Shown here: positions 1 to 8,530 of the stretch, one piece after another
Position numbering within the stretch: position 1 is the first letter of the stretch
Layout: each line of letters opens with the position of its first letter
Assembly (NCBI GenBank): GCA_051873875.1
Contig: JBJEFI010000040.1
Coordinates: forward strand, 1-60,116
Reading direction: 5' to 3'
Origin: JBJEFI01 sp051873875
GTDB lineage: Bacteria; Bacillota; Bacilli; Bacillales; Bacillaceae_G
Length of the DNA stretch: 60,116 bases
Position numbers and translations under genes: made by a program
The notes under the pieces: model-generated
What the model saw: only the letters and a program-made list of their open reading frames with translations
Told to the model about the DNA's origin: nothing
Database searches by the model: none

Positions 1-179
1 CTAATTTTTGTCTATAATCACCGTTAAAAAAGCATCAACTGAAAAGGAAGGAAGTTGTCTAATTGTCGATTTTCCATTTCAGAATATCCTTTTTTAGGCA
101 ATACAAATTGAAGAAGGAAAAAGCCGCTTATATACACTATAAAGGTGATGGTAAGTAATAATTGAAATCGTTTAGACAT
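1..179 (-). pseudogene. DHHW-family protein, 5' remnant, frameshifted
   Basis: Reads leftward from an ATG at 179 behind a good AGGAGG site (186-193). The translation has an N-terminal membrane segment (residues about 5-26) followed by a GYSEMENRQLDNF stretch, like the start of DHHW proteins that work with MBOAT acyltransferases in polysaccharide acylation. The frame then closes. Restoring one base near 30-35 and one T near 15-20 would recover FSVDAF and GDYRQKL, a normal continuation. Both lesions lie at or next to homopolymers, so they could be real decay or sequencing error. The gene continues beyond the window edge. It follows the MBOAT remnant by about 12 nt, as in an intact operon. Confidence 0.55.
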
Positions 180-191
180 CTGTTCTTCCTC

Positions 192-447
192 CTAAAAGCG
201 AAAATATAAAAATGGATTAAAGGTTGAATCAACTAAGTAAGCGATGCTTAAAACAAGCACGAATACATAAAAAAGGTACATAAAAATAGCTGGTATTTTT
301 GTTCGAATAGTCGTAAGTAAAGGTGTCGCAAATAGGATGCCAATTAAAATATATGGACTAAAGTTCGTGATGGAAAATAATGTTTGGTCTGTGATAAATC
401 TTCAATACTGAAAAATAGCACCTCTATTACTATAGACGAAAGAGAAG
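192..447 (-). pseudogene. MBOAT (AlgI-like) O-acyltransferase, C-terminal remnant
   Basis: The reverse strand encodes an MBOAT-like C terminus with two hydrophobic segments ending in STFNPFLYFRF, a typical end for AlgI/DltB-like acyltransferases. An in-frame TGA lies at 402-404. The codons before it read SNRGAIFQY, matching the usual NRG segment, so the frame is the same on both sides but the WxFFR region between them looks deleted. No upstream coding sequence is visible past about 450. The enzyme would have been membrane-bound and moved acyl groups to an extracellular polymer. As written it cannot be functional. Assignment rests on the C-terminal pattern and on the DHHW partner downstream. 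Confidence 0.55.
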
Positions 448-632
448 TTCTTTTGGTCTGAAAAAATTAAAATATTTTTTAGTATATCGGAATAATTCAG
501 GAAATGGGAGAACAATCTAGCAAAGGAAAGAATTGAATAGTATAATAGAAATATGCATATATTTCTAAATAATAGGAAAAAGTGCTCATTTCATATTGTT
601 TTATGAAACTAGTATAAAACGAGGCGATTAGT

Positions 633-1205
633 ATGTTAGAGATGAAAGATCTATATAAGCACTTACCAACGCTAGAAACAGAAAGACTCTTATTACGGAA
701 GATAACATTAGAAGATGTAGGAGATATGTATGAATATGCGTCTGATCATGAGGTAACAAAATTTGTAACATGGTATCCACATCAATCATTAATAGAAACT
801 CGTAGCTTTATTGAATATGTACTTCAGCAATATAAAAAGAATAAGGTAGCTCCTTGGGGCATTGAATATAAAGAAAATGGCAAATTAATAGGTACGATTG
901 ATTTTGTCTGGTGGGATAAACAGAAACGTCATGCTGAAATTGGGTATGCTATTTCCAAGCATTATTGGGGGAAGGGACTTACAACAGAAGCAGCTAGTGC
1001 ATTAGTACAATTTGGATTTGAACAAATGGATTTAGTTCGGATTCAAGCAAGGTGCCTAGTTGATAACATCGCTTCTAAACGAGTGATGGAGAAAATAGGA
1101 ATGTCCTTTGAGGAAATGAAGAAAAAGGAAATCCTTGTTAAAGGAGAATTTAAAGATATCGAAATATATGCCATTAGGAAAGGGAATGCTTATGCTGACA
1201 AATAA
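633..1205 (+). CDS. GNAT acetyltransferase, RimJ/RimL type
   Basis: 190-residue GNAT acetyltransferase. It opens with the TERLLLRKIT segment usual in RimJ/RimL-like enzymes, has a central HAEIGYAISKHYWGKGLTTEA stretch covering the acetyl-CoA pyrophosphate-binding loop (about residues 100-118), and a C-terminal NIASKRVMEKIGM motif. These enzymes transfer acetyl from acetyl-CoA to an amine, often a protein N terminus or a small molecule; the substrate cannot be read from sequence. The start has a GAGGCG ribosome site 8 nt upstream. The 3' end overlaps the next acetyltransferase gene by 14 nt, so the two are probably translationally coupled. Confidence 0.85.
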   Translation: MLEMKDLYKHLPTLETERLLLRKITLEDVGDMYEYASDHEVTKFVTWYPHQSLIETRSFIEYVLQQYKKNKVAPWGIEYKENGKLIGTIDFVWWDKQKRHAEIGYAISKHYWGKGLTTEAASALVQFGFEQMDLVRIQARCLVDNIASKRVMEKIGMSFEEMKKKEILVKGEFKDIEIYAIRKGNAYADK

Positions 1206-2019
1206 ACAGTTAAACGACATAAAGAACTTACAAATGCAATGTGAGGAATATGAACCCATTTCGTTAAAATTAAATTGGGATATGTTAAAAGAGAGACAAG
1301 AACAGGAAGTCTGTGATTTTTTTCATTATGAAGACGAAATACTTGTGGGCTTTATTGGCGTATATGGCTTTGGGACGAAATATGAAATTTGTGGAATGGT
1401 ACATCCTACTTATAGACGAAAAGGCATTTTTACAGCTTTGCTCCAACAAGCTCTTAATTCCATTGTTGATGCCAAAAAGATTTTATTGAATGCACCTGCT
1501 AATTCACAATCAGGAGTAGCATTTATCAAAAAACAACCATGTACATATGCCTTTTCAGAATATCAAATGTGTTGGAAAGAACGAAGTTTTCCTGATTATC
1601 AAAAAAAGAGTAGATTAAGAGTAGCAGAAGCAGATGATTTTTCCTTTCTTGCAGAGGTAGATGTAGAGTGCTTTGGATTTGGAATGAGTGAAGCAATTGA
1701 TTTTAATGAACGAAATGAACGATTGGTAAGAGAAGGGCGTTCTTTTTACATTATAGAAGTAGGCGAAGAAAAGGTTGGAAAAATTGCTATTCAGCAAGAA
1801 GGAAATGAAACTTGGATATATGGCTTTGGTATTTTACAAGCATATCGAGGAAAGGGATATGGAAAAGAAGTATTGATTCAAGTAATTAATACAGAGCTGA
1901 AAGAAAACAATTCGATTCATTTAGAAGTAGATTCTCAAAATGAACATGCTAAACGTCTTTATGAGAAGTGTGGATTTGTAGCCTATGATACTCAAATATA
2001 TTACGTATATCATATGTAA
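1192..2019 (+). CDS. Tandem-domain GNAT acetyltransferase
   Basis: 275-residue protein with two GNAT folds. The N-terminal half has a YRRKGIFTALLQQAL acetyl-CoA loop near residue 78, and the C-terminal half has FGILQAYRGKGYGKEVL near residue 215, followed by VDSQNEHAKRLYEKCGF, a canonical GNAT ending. I chose the ATG at 1192 because AGGAAAGGG ends 7 nt upstream; an in-frame ATG at 1186 is possible, and the longer frame from 1135 lies inside the preceding gene. The first GNAT copy looks more divergent, as is common in tandem proteins where one domain is structural. Substrate unknown. An intrinsic terminator follows immediately. Confidence 0.83.
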   Translation: MLTNKQLNDIKNLQMQCEEYEPISLKLNWDMLKERQEQEVCDFFHYEDEILVGFIGVYGFGTKYEICGMVHPTYRRKGIFTALLQQALNSIVDAKKILLNAPANSQSGVAFIKKQPCTYAFSEYQMCWKERSFPDYQKKSRLRVAEADDFSFLAEVDVECFGFGMSEAIDFNERNERLVREGRSFYIIEVGEEKVGKIAIQQEGNETWIYGFGILQAYRGKGYGKEVLIQVINTELKENNSIHLEVDSQNEHAKRLYEKCGFVAYDTQIYYVYHM

Positions 2020-2046
2020 AAGCCTGTGTTTTCACAGGCTTTTTTA
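2018..2046. terminator. Intrinsic terminator between convergent genes
   Basis: Stem AGCCTGTG/CACAGGCT (2021-2028 with 2033-2040) with a TTTT loop, A-run on the left and T-run on the right, so it can serve both the acetyltransferase operon and the convergent EcsC gene. Confidence 0.85.
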
Positions 2047-2790
2047 TTCGTCTTGTTTTTCTGAGGAGAGTATAAGCCGTTCTCGATGGTTATATAATAA
2101 ACGCCATCGATAACAGTTTATTGCAGTTTCACCCAATGTATCAAGGAGGCGATAATTGGCATATGCACCAACTGGGGCACCAATGATAGGCATAAGCTGT
2201 AAAAGCTTTACAAAGTCAATGTAATCACGGTATTCCGTTTGTAAGTTATCCCAGTCCTCTTTTGTAAGTTGTTTTTCATAATCGTCCCAATTTGTAATGA
2301 TTTTAAATATTTTCTTTTTATGATCATCACTAGAAAAAGCTAATTGAAAAATATGCAAAATAAATAATCGTTCTTCTTTTATTTGTACATTAAATCCGTA
2401 AATGCTAGCAAGATCGTATAATAATTTGATTTTTATACTTAAGAGCAAAGGAAAGTCTGCTAAACCTATTAGAATTCCACCTGCCCCTGTAGCTGCTCCT
2501 TCTACGGCAGCCATTTTTTTATAGGATTTAATTGTTTCTTTGGCTTGTTCGTCTCGATTACGTAAGGAAAGAGATCCATGAATAGTTCGTTTTGTTAGCC
2601 ACTTAGAACCAGTTGCTACCGTTTGAATCATTGCTTTGATAGAAGTGGTAATAGCATCTTGAATTTTTTGTGGGATCTTATTCTGAATGCCTCGTTGAAT
2701 CTTTTTAGATGCTCGTTGGACAAGGGAATCATTTTTATATATTTGTTGTCTCCATTGCTGAAGCTGTTTTTCTATTTCTAATTCATACAT
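2044..2790 (-). CDS. EcsC family protein
   Basis: 248-residue EcsC-family protein. The N terminus is basic and helical, and the family core (residues about 92-135) is a glycine/alanine-rich GAATGAGGILIGLADFPLLL stretch followed by IKLLYDLASIYGF. A second hydrophobic patch (QLMPIIGAPVGAYANYRLL) lies near residue 200. EcsC proteins are peripheral or weakly membrane-associated proteins of unclear function, named for the third gene of the ecs ABC transporter operon. Here it stands alone, with no EcsAB genes nearby. The start is supported by AAGGATGTG upstream. It is convergent with the GNAT pair and shares its terminator. Confidence 0.82.
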   Translation of the reverse strand: MYELEIEKQLQQWRQQIYKNDSLVQRASKKIQRGIQNKIPQKIQDAITTSIKAMIQTVATGSKWLTKRTIHGSLSLRNRDEQAKETIKSYKKMAAVEGAATGAGGILIGLADFPLLLSIKIKLLYDLASIYGFNVQIKEERLFILHIFQLAFSSDDHKKKIFKIITNWDDYEKQLTKEDWDNLQTEYRDYIDFVKLLQLMPIIGAPVGAYANYRLLDTLGETAINCYRWRLLYNHRERLILSSEKQDE

Positions 2791-3095
2791 GTTATCACAT
2801 CCTTTTAAAAAGCTCTTCTATATATGTATTCCATATAGAAAGAAAAACTCCTTTATTATGAAAAAGTATCGCAATAGAATAAAAAAATCTATTATTTGTC
2901 ATTGCAACGATGATTTTAATACCTAGAAATTTGAAGTAATTTTAAGGAAATGCGGTTATATTACATTGACTTAATTAATCAATAAGAAAATGTTTGCCTT
3001 AAATAAAGCGTTTTTTGTCGAACAATAATCATTGTAGGAAGAAAAGAGAAACTCATATACTATAAGAATAAGAGTATAAGGGAAGGGGAATAAAA
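2791..3095. other. Divergent intergenic region, promoter-like elements only
   Basis: 305 nt between the divergent EcsC and hydroxylase genes. On the plus strand TTGTAG and TATACT near 3030-3060, 18 nt apart, form a plausible housekeeping promoter for the hydroxylase. I see no coding sequence or strong hairpin. Confidence 0.4.
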
Positions 3096-3704
3096 GTGGA
3101 GAAATTATATCGAGATTTCTTTTTTCATTTTGATATCACAGTTATGCTTGTTTTCTTTTGTTTGACATTTGCTTTTAGTGTGCTTTTTCATTTTTCAATT
3201 TTAACAGTTCTTATTTTTTTATTTGGTTTATTCTTTTTCATGTTTAGTGAATATATCACACATCGTTTTTTGTTTCACTTAAAAGCACCCAAGAATCCTT
3301 TTTTTCTAAAAATATTAAAGCGTTTACATTATGATCATCACACGAATCCAGATGATTTAAAATTGCTTTTTTTGCCTATATGGTACAGTATCCCTAACTT
3401 TTTAGTACTAACAGGTATTTTTTATGCTATTACGAGAAATGGTGTCTATACAGTTGCCTTTGGTGCAGGATTAATAGCAATGCTACTCGTGTATGAATGG
3501 AAGCATTATATTGCCCATCGACCTATAAAACCAAAAACAAAATTTGGTCAATGGATGAAAAAACTACATCTTTTACATCACTTTAAAAATGAAAATTATT
3601 GGTATGGGGTATCCAATCCATTTGTTGATCAATTGTTTGGAACATTGAAGGGGGAGAAAGACGTAAAAACGAGCAAGACAGCGAAAGCATTAGAGAAAAG
3701 ATAA
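3096..3704 (+). CDS. Sterol desaturase / fatty acid hydroxylase family membrane protein
   Basis: 202-residue integral membrane di-iron protein starting with GTG behind GGGAAGGGG. Two hydrophobic segments at the N terminus precede the histidine motifs that hold the two irons: HRFLFH (about 57-62), HYDHH (about 79-83), HYIAH and HLLHH further on. This is the full histidine-box set of the fatty acid hydroxylase superfamily, so the enzyme is probably active. Substrates in bacteria include carotenoids, fatty acids and sterol-like lipids; no carotenoid genes are visible nearby, so the substrate is open. Length fits the short bacterial members. A terminator shared with the convergent MFS gene follows. 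Confidence 0.85.
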   Translation: MEKLYRDFFFHFDITVMLVFFCLTFAFSVLFHFSILTVLIFLFGLFFFMFSEYITHRFLFHLKAPKNPFFLKILKRLHYDHHTNPDDLKLLFLPIWYSIPNFLVLTGIFYAITRNGVYTVAFGAGLIAMLLVYEWKHYIAHRPIKPKTKFGQWMKKLHLLHHFKNENYWYGVSNPFVDQLFGTLKGEKDVKTSKTAKALEKR

Positions 3705-3707
3705 CAA

Positions 3708-3742
3708 TAAAAGGAAGCGTATTTTGCGCTTCCTTTTATTGT
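3708..3742. terminator. Bidirectional intrinsic terminator
   Basis: Long stem AATAAAAGGAAGCG with CGCTTCCTTTTATT around a 7-nt loop, flanked by A and T runs, between the convergent hydroxylase and MFS genes. Confidence 0.85.
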
Positions 3743-5145
3743 TAATAAGTAGTTGTATTTGCCCTTGTCTGTAATGTTGTTTTGACGTAATTGATATCCT
3801 TGGCATTTTTTTTGGCCATTAAAAGGTAGCATAATGCAGATGGAACAAGTAATAGTTGTAGAATGCTGAGTGTCCAAATATAGCTATTTACTTCGTTTGT
3901 GAGAGTAAGCATATATCCTAATAGAAATGTAATCCCAAAGTTTCCAAGCGTTCGTCCTAAACTATTTAACAAATTTGCGATACTAAAGACAAGACCTCTA
4001 TGTTCTGGCAAATTTACTTCTGTAATTAATGCCAATGAGTTTGGCGTATTTGCAGACTGTGCAGCAGATGCAAAAAAGGAAATAATGAATAAAGAAAAAA
4101 TCCAAGGGTTAAATAAAATTTCTTTTCCAATATGAAAAAGTAACGGAATTGTATGTGTTGTATTTGGTAAATCAAAGTCATACATCGGAATTAGAAACAT
4201 ACATACATACAACGGGAATGTTAAAAATACAAATATTGCTGTTAATTTTGCTCTACTTGAATAGTTTTTTCGTTGTAGTCGATCACCCCAATGACCAAAG
4301 ACAGAAGAAGTTAATCCACCTAACTGAAAGATTCCATAGAAAATGGCAGCAGCGATAATCGCAACTTTTTCATTAACACCTTGTTGTTGTATTTTAACAG
4401 CGTAGAAGGTTGGAAGCCAAATAAGGCTACCTGTTGCAATATTCATAAAGAAACCTTGTAAAAATAAATAAAAGTTACTCCCTTTAAATAAAAGAGGAAG
4501 TACATCTAACCTTGATAAAGAATAGGTATATTTTTTTCCATTTTTTCGAAAATGAAATAGTTCCGGTTCACAATTGCCCATCGGTGGATCATCTACAAAA
4601 TAATATAAGAATAACAATATAATGCCGATGATGCTTAGTACTTCAAATGGAGCACGCCAATTGAAATTAGCGGCAATTACAGATGCTAAAAGGGCCCCAG
4701 CAATTCCTCCAAAACCTTGTGCCATTCCCCATAAACTTAAAATGAATCCCCTATGTTTAAAGGGAACATAGTCTGTTAATACGCTAAATCCAACAGAGGC
4801 CATACATCCTAAACCAATACCAGTAATCAATTGATAAAACAATAGTGTGAAAAAAGTGTTACTAGTAGAAGTAAGATAGACAGAGATAACCCATAAAATG
4901 GTTCCTAGTACTAGTAGTTTTTTTCGATTAAATTTACTTGCTAAATATCCCCAATAAATAGCAGATAAAGCAGTTGCTAAAATATTTATCCCTGAGATTA
5001 ATCCCATTGAGGCAATGGAGATGCCGATATCTGTTGAAATAGATGAAAAGAGTGGAGGAAATAAACCGATAACAATATGTTCAAATGCAGCCAAGCTAAT
5101 GAAAATGCATATGGTATATATTGTTTTAAATTTTGTGTTTTTCAT
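3742..5145 (-). CDS. MFS transporter
   Basis: 467-residue major facilitator with about 12 hydrophobic segments. The loop after helix 2 carries WGYLASKFNRKKLL, the MFS signature A (G-x3-D/S-R-x-G-R-[RK]), and the region FLILSLWGMAQGFGG resembles helix 5 of drug/organic acid carriers. The large central loop and the hydrophilic interdomain stretch GNCEPELFHFRKNGKKY are typical. The exported or imported compound cannot be inferred. The start is fixed by AGGAG 11 nt upstream on the reverse strand. It is monocistronic, with its own promoter region to the right, and convergent with the hydroxylase. Confidence 0.85.
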   Translation of the reverse strand: MKNTKFKTIYTICIFISLAAFEHIVIGLFPPLFSSISTDIGISIASMGLISGINILATALSAIYWGYLASKFNRKKLLVLGTILWVISVYLTSTSNTFFTLLFYQLITGIGLGCMASVGFSVLTDYVPFKHRGFILSLWGMAQGFGGIAGALLASVIAANFNWRAPFEVLSIIGIILLFLYYFVDDPPMGNCEPELFHFRKNGKKYTYSLSRLDVLPLLFKGSNFYLFLQGFFMNIATGSLIWLPTFYAVKIQQQGVNEKVAIIAAAIFYGIFQLGGLTSSVFGHWGDRLQRKNYSSRAKLTAIFVFLTFPLYVCMFLIPMYDFDLPNTTHTIPLLFHIGKEILFNPWIFSLFIISFFASAAQSANTPNSLALITEVNLPEHRGLVFSIANLLNSLGRTLGNFGITFLLGYMLTLTNEVNSYIWTLSILQLLLVPSALCYLLMAKKNAKDINYVKTTLQTRANTTTY

Positions 5146-5402
5146 ATAAATAAGCTCCTAAAATTAATACAATGACATCACGTAGCAAAGAAGCGTGTAG
5201 TTTCTATTGCTATCTTTTGCTTTTTATTTTACAATATTTTCAGAGATGTTGAAAAGATATGAAGACAATTAATATTTAAGTAACTGGATTGTTGGGGGTA
5301 TTTGTAAGCTTAATAGAATTGGCGGTAATACAAATTTCGAAATATCTTATCATTAGTAAGGAAGGGATCAGCATCAGTTTTTAGTGGGGAGAGAATGTTT
5401 GA

Positions 5403-6569
5403 ATGATAAAAAATATTCTGATTATATCATCGGATTATACAGGGCATGGACATAAAAGTATTACAGAAGCATTGAATGAAAAATTTGGGGAAAATGTAAA
5501 TGTAACTGTTGTTGATGGGTTTTCATTAGGGGGTCAACTACTAATGAAAATTGGAAAAATGTACGGACCGATTACAAGAACATCAGAGAAATTATGGAAA
5601 GTGATTTGGGAATTTACAGGAATAAAAGCACCGTTTATAAATAGATTAATACAATGGAAGATTGAAAAAAACTTTTTACAGTTACTTGATCGAGTAAAGC
5701 CAGATTTAATTTTAACTGTGCATCCAAACTTTAATGGTTCAGTCGTAAATATATTAGAGAAACACAATATTTCTACACCGTTTCTTACATTAATTGCAGA
5801 TTTAATTAGTATATCACCGTTTTGGGCGGATCCTCGAGTGGATTGTATTATTAGCCCTACAGAAGAAGCGAAAGAAAAATGTATCCATTTTGGTGTTTCT
5901 AAAGAAAAAATTAAAGTATTAGGTTTTCCAGTTCGTTCACGTTTTTATCAAATAGATACACCTGTCTATGCTAATTTAGATAAAGGTGATGAATTAAAAT
6001 GTTTGATTATGAGTGGTGGAGAAGGCGTTGGCAATATGGAAAAAATTGCTGATACACTTGTAACAAATTTTCCTTGTCGCGTGAAAATTATTGCAGGTAG
6101 AAATGAAAAATTAAAAAAACAATTGGAAGTATCCCTTCAAAAACACGGAGAAAAAGTGGAAGTCTTCGGATTTTTACAAAATATTCAAGATTTAATGATG
6201 GAAGCAGACATTGCGTTTACAAGAGGAAGTCCAAACGTGATGATGGAAGCAGTTTGTTGTCATACACCATTGGTTATTACTGGTGCTTTACCAGGTCAAG
6301 AAGAAGGAAACCCATATTTTGCACAAAAATATAATTTAGCGGTTTCTTGTAAAAACATTCAAGAATTAGAGTCGACGATTGGTGATTTATTAAGCAATAA
6401 CTGTCGTAAATTAAACGAGATAAAACAATCTCAATATGCATATGCTGATCCGACAATTGTAGATAATATCGTTGCATTTATTACAAATTTTGATGATAAT
6501 CAAGACTCGTATGAACATGCACCAATTCATGTGACTAAACCTGCAGGAATACAAGTGTCTGTTCGCTAA
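5403..6569 (+). CDS. MGDG-synthase-like glycosyltransferase
   Basis: 388-residue glycosyltransferase of the MGDG synthase/UgtP group (GT-B fold). The N-terminal domain begins IIISSDYTGHGHKS-like (GHGH acceptor-side motif, residues about 14-18), the linker has the LGFPVRSRF segment (about 178), and the nucleotide-sugar domain has MSGGEGVGNM (about 200) and a donor-binding TRGSPNVMMEA-x-PLVI stretch (about 275). UgtP homologues add glucose to diacylglycerol at the inner membrane for glycolipids and lipoteichoic acid anchors. This sequence differs enough from UgtP that another lipid or acceptor is possible. A GGGGAGAG site precedes the ATG. Terminator follows at 6590. Confidence 0.75.
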   Translation: MIKNILIISSDYTGHGHKSITEALNEKFGENVNVTVVDGFSLGGQLLMKIGKMYGPITRTSEKLWKVIWEFTGIKAPFINRLIQWKIEKNFLQLLDRVKPDLILTVHPNFNGSVVNILEKHNISTPFLTLIADLISISPFWADPRVDCIISPTEEAKEKCIHFGVSKEKIKVLGFPVRSRFYQIDTPVYANLDKGDELKCLIMSGGEGVGNMEKIADTLVTNFPCRVKIIAGRNEKLKKQLEVSLQKHGEKVEVFGFLQNIQDLMMEADIAFTRGSPNVMMEAVCCHTPLVITGALPGQEEGNPYFAQKYNLAVSCKNIQELESTIGDLLSNNCRKLNEIKQSQYAYADPTIVDNIVAFITNFDDNQDSYEHAPIHVTKPAGIQVSVR

Positions 6570-6589
6570 TTAAATTATTACATATAGAA

Positions 6590-6617
6590 AAGGAGCTAAT
6601 AGTTGTTAGCTCCTTCT
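6590..6617 (+). terminator. Intrinsic terminator of the glycosyltransferase gene
   Basis: Stem AAGGAGCTAA/TTAGCTCCTT with a 5-nt loop, followed by a weak T-rich stretch. The same stem sequence recurs after glpD at 21261. Confidence 0.7.
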
Positions 6618-6656
6618 CGTTTGTATGTTACTTTATCCCGCTCTAACTTACACTAA

Positions 6657-6744
6657 GACACTCGCTTCAAAAAGCAATGAATTTTAAGTGAGAGGGAAGT
6701 GTCAGTAAAAGCTCGATTGGTTCAACTAACCATCAGTGGAAGTT
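6657..6744. other. Two-hairpin non-coding segment of unknown nature
   Basis: On the plus strand GACAC (6657) pairs with GTGTC (6699) around an inner CTCGCTT/AAGTGAG stem, and TGGTT/AACCA (6718/6728) makes a second hairpin just before the antiporter stop codon. The pattern recalls the structured 3' end of IS200/IS605-type elements, but I see no transposase remnant. No other explanation is visible. Confidence 0.25.
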
Positions 6745-7519
6745 TCACTTTATAGGTTTATATGTTAGAAATAATTTCATTAATGGTGGTGTTACAAGCT
6801 TTGTAATCAAGACAACGATAACGATTACTGTAAACATTTGTTCCGCTAGTAATTGATTGGCAATTCCAATCGAAGCAATAATGAGTGCTACTTCACCACG
6901 TGAAATCATTGCAGACCCAATTCCTAGAGATTGTTTTATAGAAAAACCAGTTAACTTAGCTCCAATTATTCCTCCTGCTAGCTTGGATATAATTGCTAAT
7001 ATACTTAAGACGAAAATAAGTGGAAGAACATCTGTTATATTGTCAAATGTTACACCAATTCCAATATACGCAAAGAATACAGGGATAAAGATGGAATACC
7101 CAATTGTTTCTACTTTTTCGAAGACATGATGCTTAAAACGACGTCATACTAATACCAATACCGGCGATGTAAGCGCTAATAATAGAGGCTACTCCTGTTA
7201 AATCAGCGAACCATGAGAAGAGGAAGTAAATAATAAGTGCTGCTGAAATAACGGTTTCTGATACTTGTAAGCGAACGAATCGTTTTAAGACGAAAGGAAC
7301 AACTTTCCAAGCAATTAAAATGGATACTACAAAAAAGAATATTTTTTCAAAATAATGGAAGATAAGCTAGCATCACTTCCTGCTAAGCTAGTTACAAAAG
7401 CTAGCATAATGACAACTAATACATCATCAATAATTGCGGCACCTAAAATTGTTGCACCTTCTCGTGACTTTAATTGATCCATTTCTTTTAATACTTGAAC
7501 AGATATACTTACGCTAGTT
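6745..7519 (-). pseudogene. CPA2-type Na+/H+ antiporter, frameshifted and cut by gap
   Basis: The reverse strand encodes the central and C-terminal two thirds of a monovalent cation:proton antiporter. Recognisable parts are SREGATILGAAIIDDVL (the DD pair of the ion site), AYIAGIGIS and GSAMISRGEVALI. Two single-base indels break the frame: near 7352 an A run reads six where seven would keep the frame, and near 7136 a T run reads four instead of three. Correcting both gives a smooth antiporter sequence through to the TGA at 6745. The N terminus lies in the N gap. Because both lesions are homopolymer length changes, sequencing error is as likely as a true pseudogene. Confidence 0.75.
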
Positions 7520-7619
7520 NNNNNNNNNNNNNNNNNNNNNNNNNNNNNNNNNNNNNNNNNNNNNNNNNNNNNNNNNNNNNNNNNNNNNNNNNNNNNNNNN
7601 NNNNNNNNNNNNNNNNNNN
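7520..7619. other. Assembly gap (100 N)
   Basis: Exactly 100 N, a placeholder length. The 5' ends of both the leftward antiporter and the rightward VanW gene are missing here, which would need several hundred bases, so the true gap is probably longer than 100. Confidence 0.95.
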
Positions 7620-8447
7620 TTGAATATTGTTGATTTTCGTCCAAAGAAAAGGTCAAAATGGCGAATCCGTCTTGGAACCGTGTATTATACATGGAAACGC
7701 TATGTTACCTGGTATGGTGATGGGAAAAAATATGCAAATAAACAAGAAGTAGATACATTACCTCATTTGATATTTTCACATCAAACGGTTTTATTGCGAC
7801 AGTTAAAGAATGTAGATATGTGGTATCAACATAATAAAATTATTAATTTGAAATTAGCAGTAAAAGAGCTGAATGGTCTTATACTAAAGCCAGGAGAGAC
7901 TTTTTCTTTTTGGAGAAATGTAGGAAAACCAACAAAGAAAAAAGGCTACGTAGATGGAATGGTACTCCATTATGGTAAAGTTTATGCTGGGATTGGTGGA
8001 GGATTGTGTCAGTTAACAAACTTAATTTATTGGATGACGATTCATACACCATTAACAATTACAGAGCGTTATCGACATAGCTTTGATGTTTTTCCAGATA
8101 GCAACCGAACACAACCCTTTGGAAGTGGTGCAACGTGTCATTATAATTATTTTGATTTACAGTTTCAAAATAATACACCTTATACATATCAATTAAAATT
8201 AATCGTAACAGACAGCCATCTAGTTGGACAATGGTATTGTAGTGAAGCTGCATTGCAAACATATGAAGTATATGAAAAAGAGCATCGGATTTCGATGGCT
8301 TATTGGGGCGATTATATTCGCCAAAACAGTATTTACCGAAAAGTGTTGAATCGACAGGGAATTGAGATAGATGATGAATTTGTAGCAGAGAATATTGCTA
8401 TTATGATGTATCAGCCATTACTTGAAGCAACATATACGGAAACATAA
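7620..8447 (+). CDS. VanW family protein (5' end may be in gap)
   Basis: At least 275 residues. The core has KPGETFSFW, then GGGLCQLTNLIYWMTIHTPL (about 126-145), the diagnostic VanW segment with its conserved cysteine, and RYRHSFDVFPDSNRTQPFGSGAT. VanW proteins occur widely in Gram-positive bacteria and are linked to the cell envelope; the name comes from an accessory gene of a vanB cluster, and this copy has no vanHAX-like neighbours, so it does not imply vancomycin resistance. The first in-frame TTG falls directly after the N gap, so the true start is uncertain and may be upstream. A terminator follows. Confidence 0.82.
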   Translation: MNIVDFRPKKRSKWRIRLGTVYYTWKRYVTWYGDGKKYANKQEVDTLPHLIFSHQTVLLRQLKNVDMWYQHNKIINLKLAVKELNGLILKPGETFSFWRNVGKPTKKKGYVDGMVLHYGKVYAGIGGGLCQLTNLIYWMTIHTPLTITERYRHSFDVFPDSNRTQPFGSGATCHYNYFDLQFQNNTPYTYQLKLIVTDSHLVGQWYCSEAALQTYEVYEKEHRISMAYWGDYIRQNSIYRKVLNRQGIEIDDEFVAENIAIMMYQPLLEATYTET

Positions 8448-8448
8448 G

Positions 8449-8477
8449 AACATCAAGAGCTAAATCTTGGTGTTTTT
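8449..8477 (+). terminator. Intrinsic terminator after VanW gene
   Basis: Stem AACATCAAGA with TCTTGGTGTT (one G-U pair), 6-nt loop, then six T. Confidence 0.8.
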
Positions 8478-8530
8478 TACATGCTAATAAATAGCTGTTC
8501 ATATAGTAATAAAAAGGAGGAGAGGTAAGG

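Noticed and set aside
6857..7129. Forward-strand protein of 90 residues
   Set aside because: Its reverse complement is the conserved C-terminal part of the antiporter, so the forward frame is a shadow.
7620..8447. Vancomycin resistance gene
   Set aside because: VanW proteins are common in Gram-positive genomes; no van ligase or dehydrogenase genes are near.
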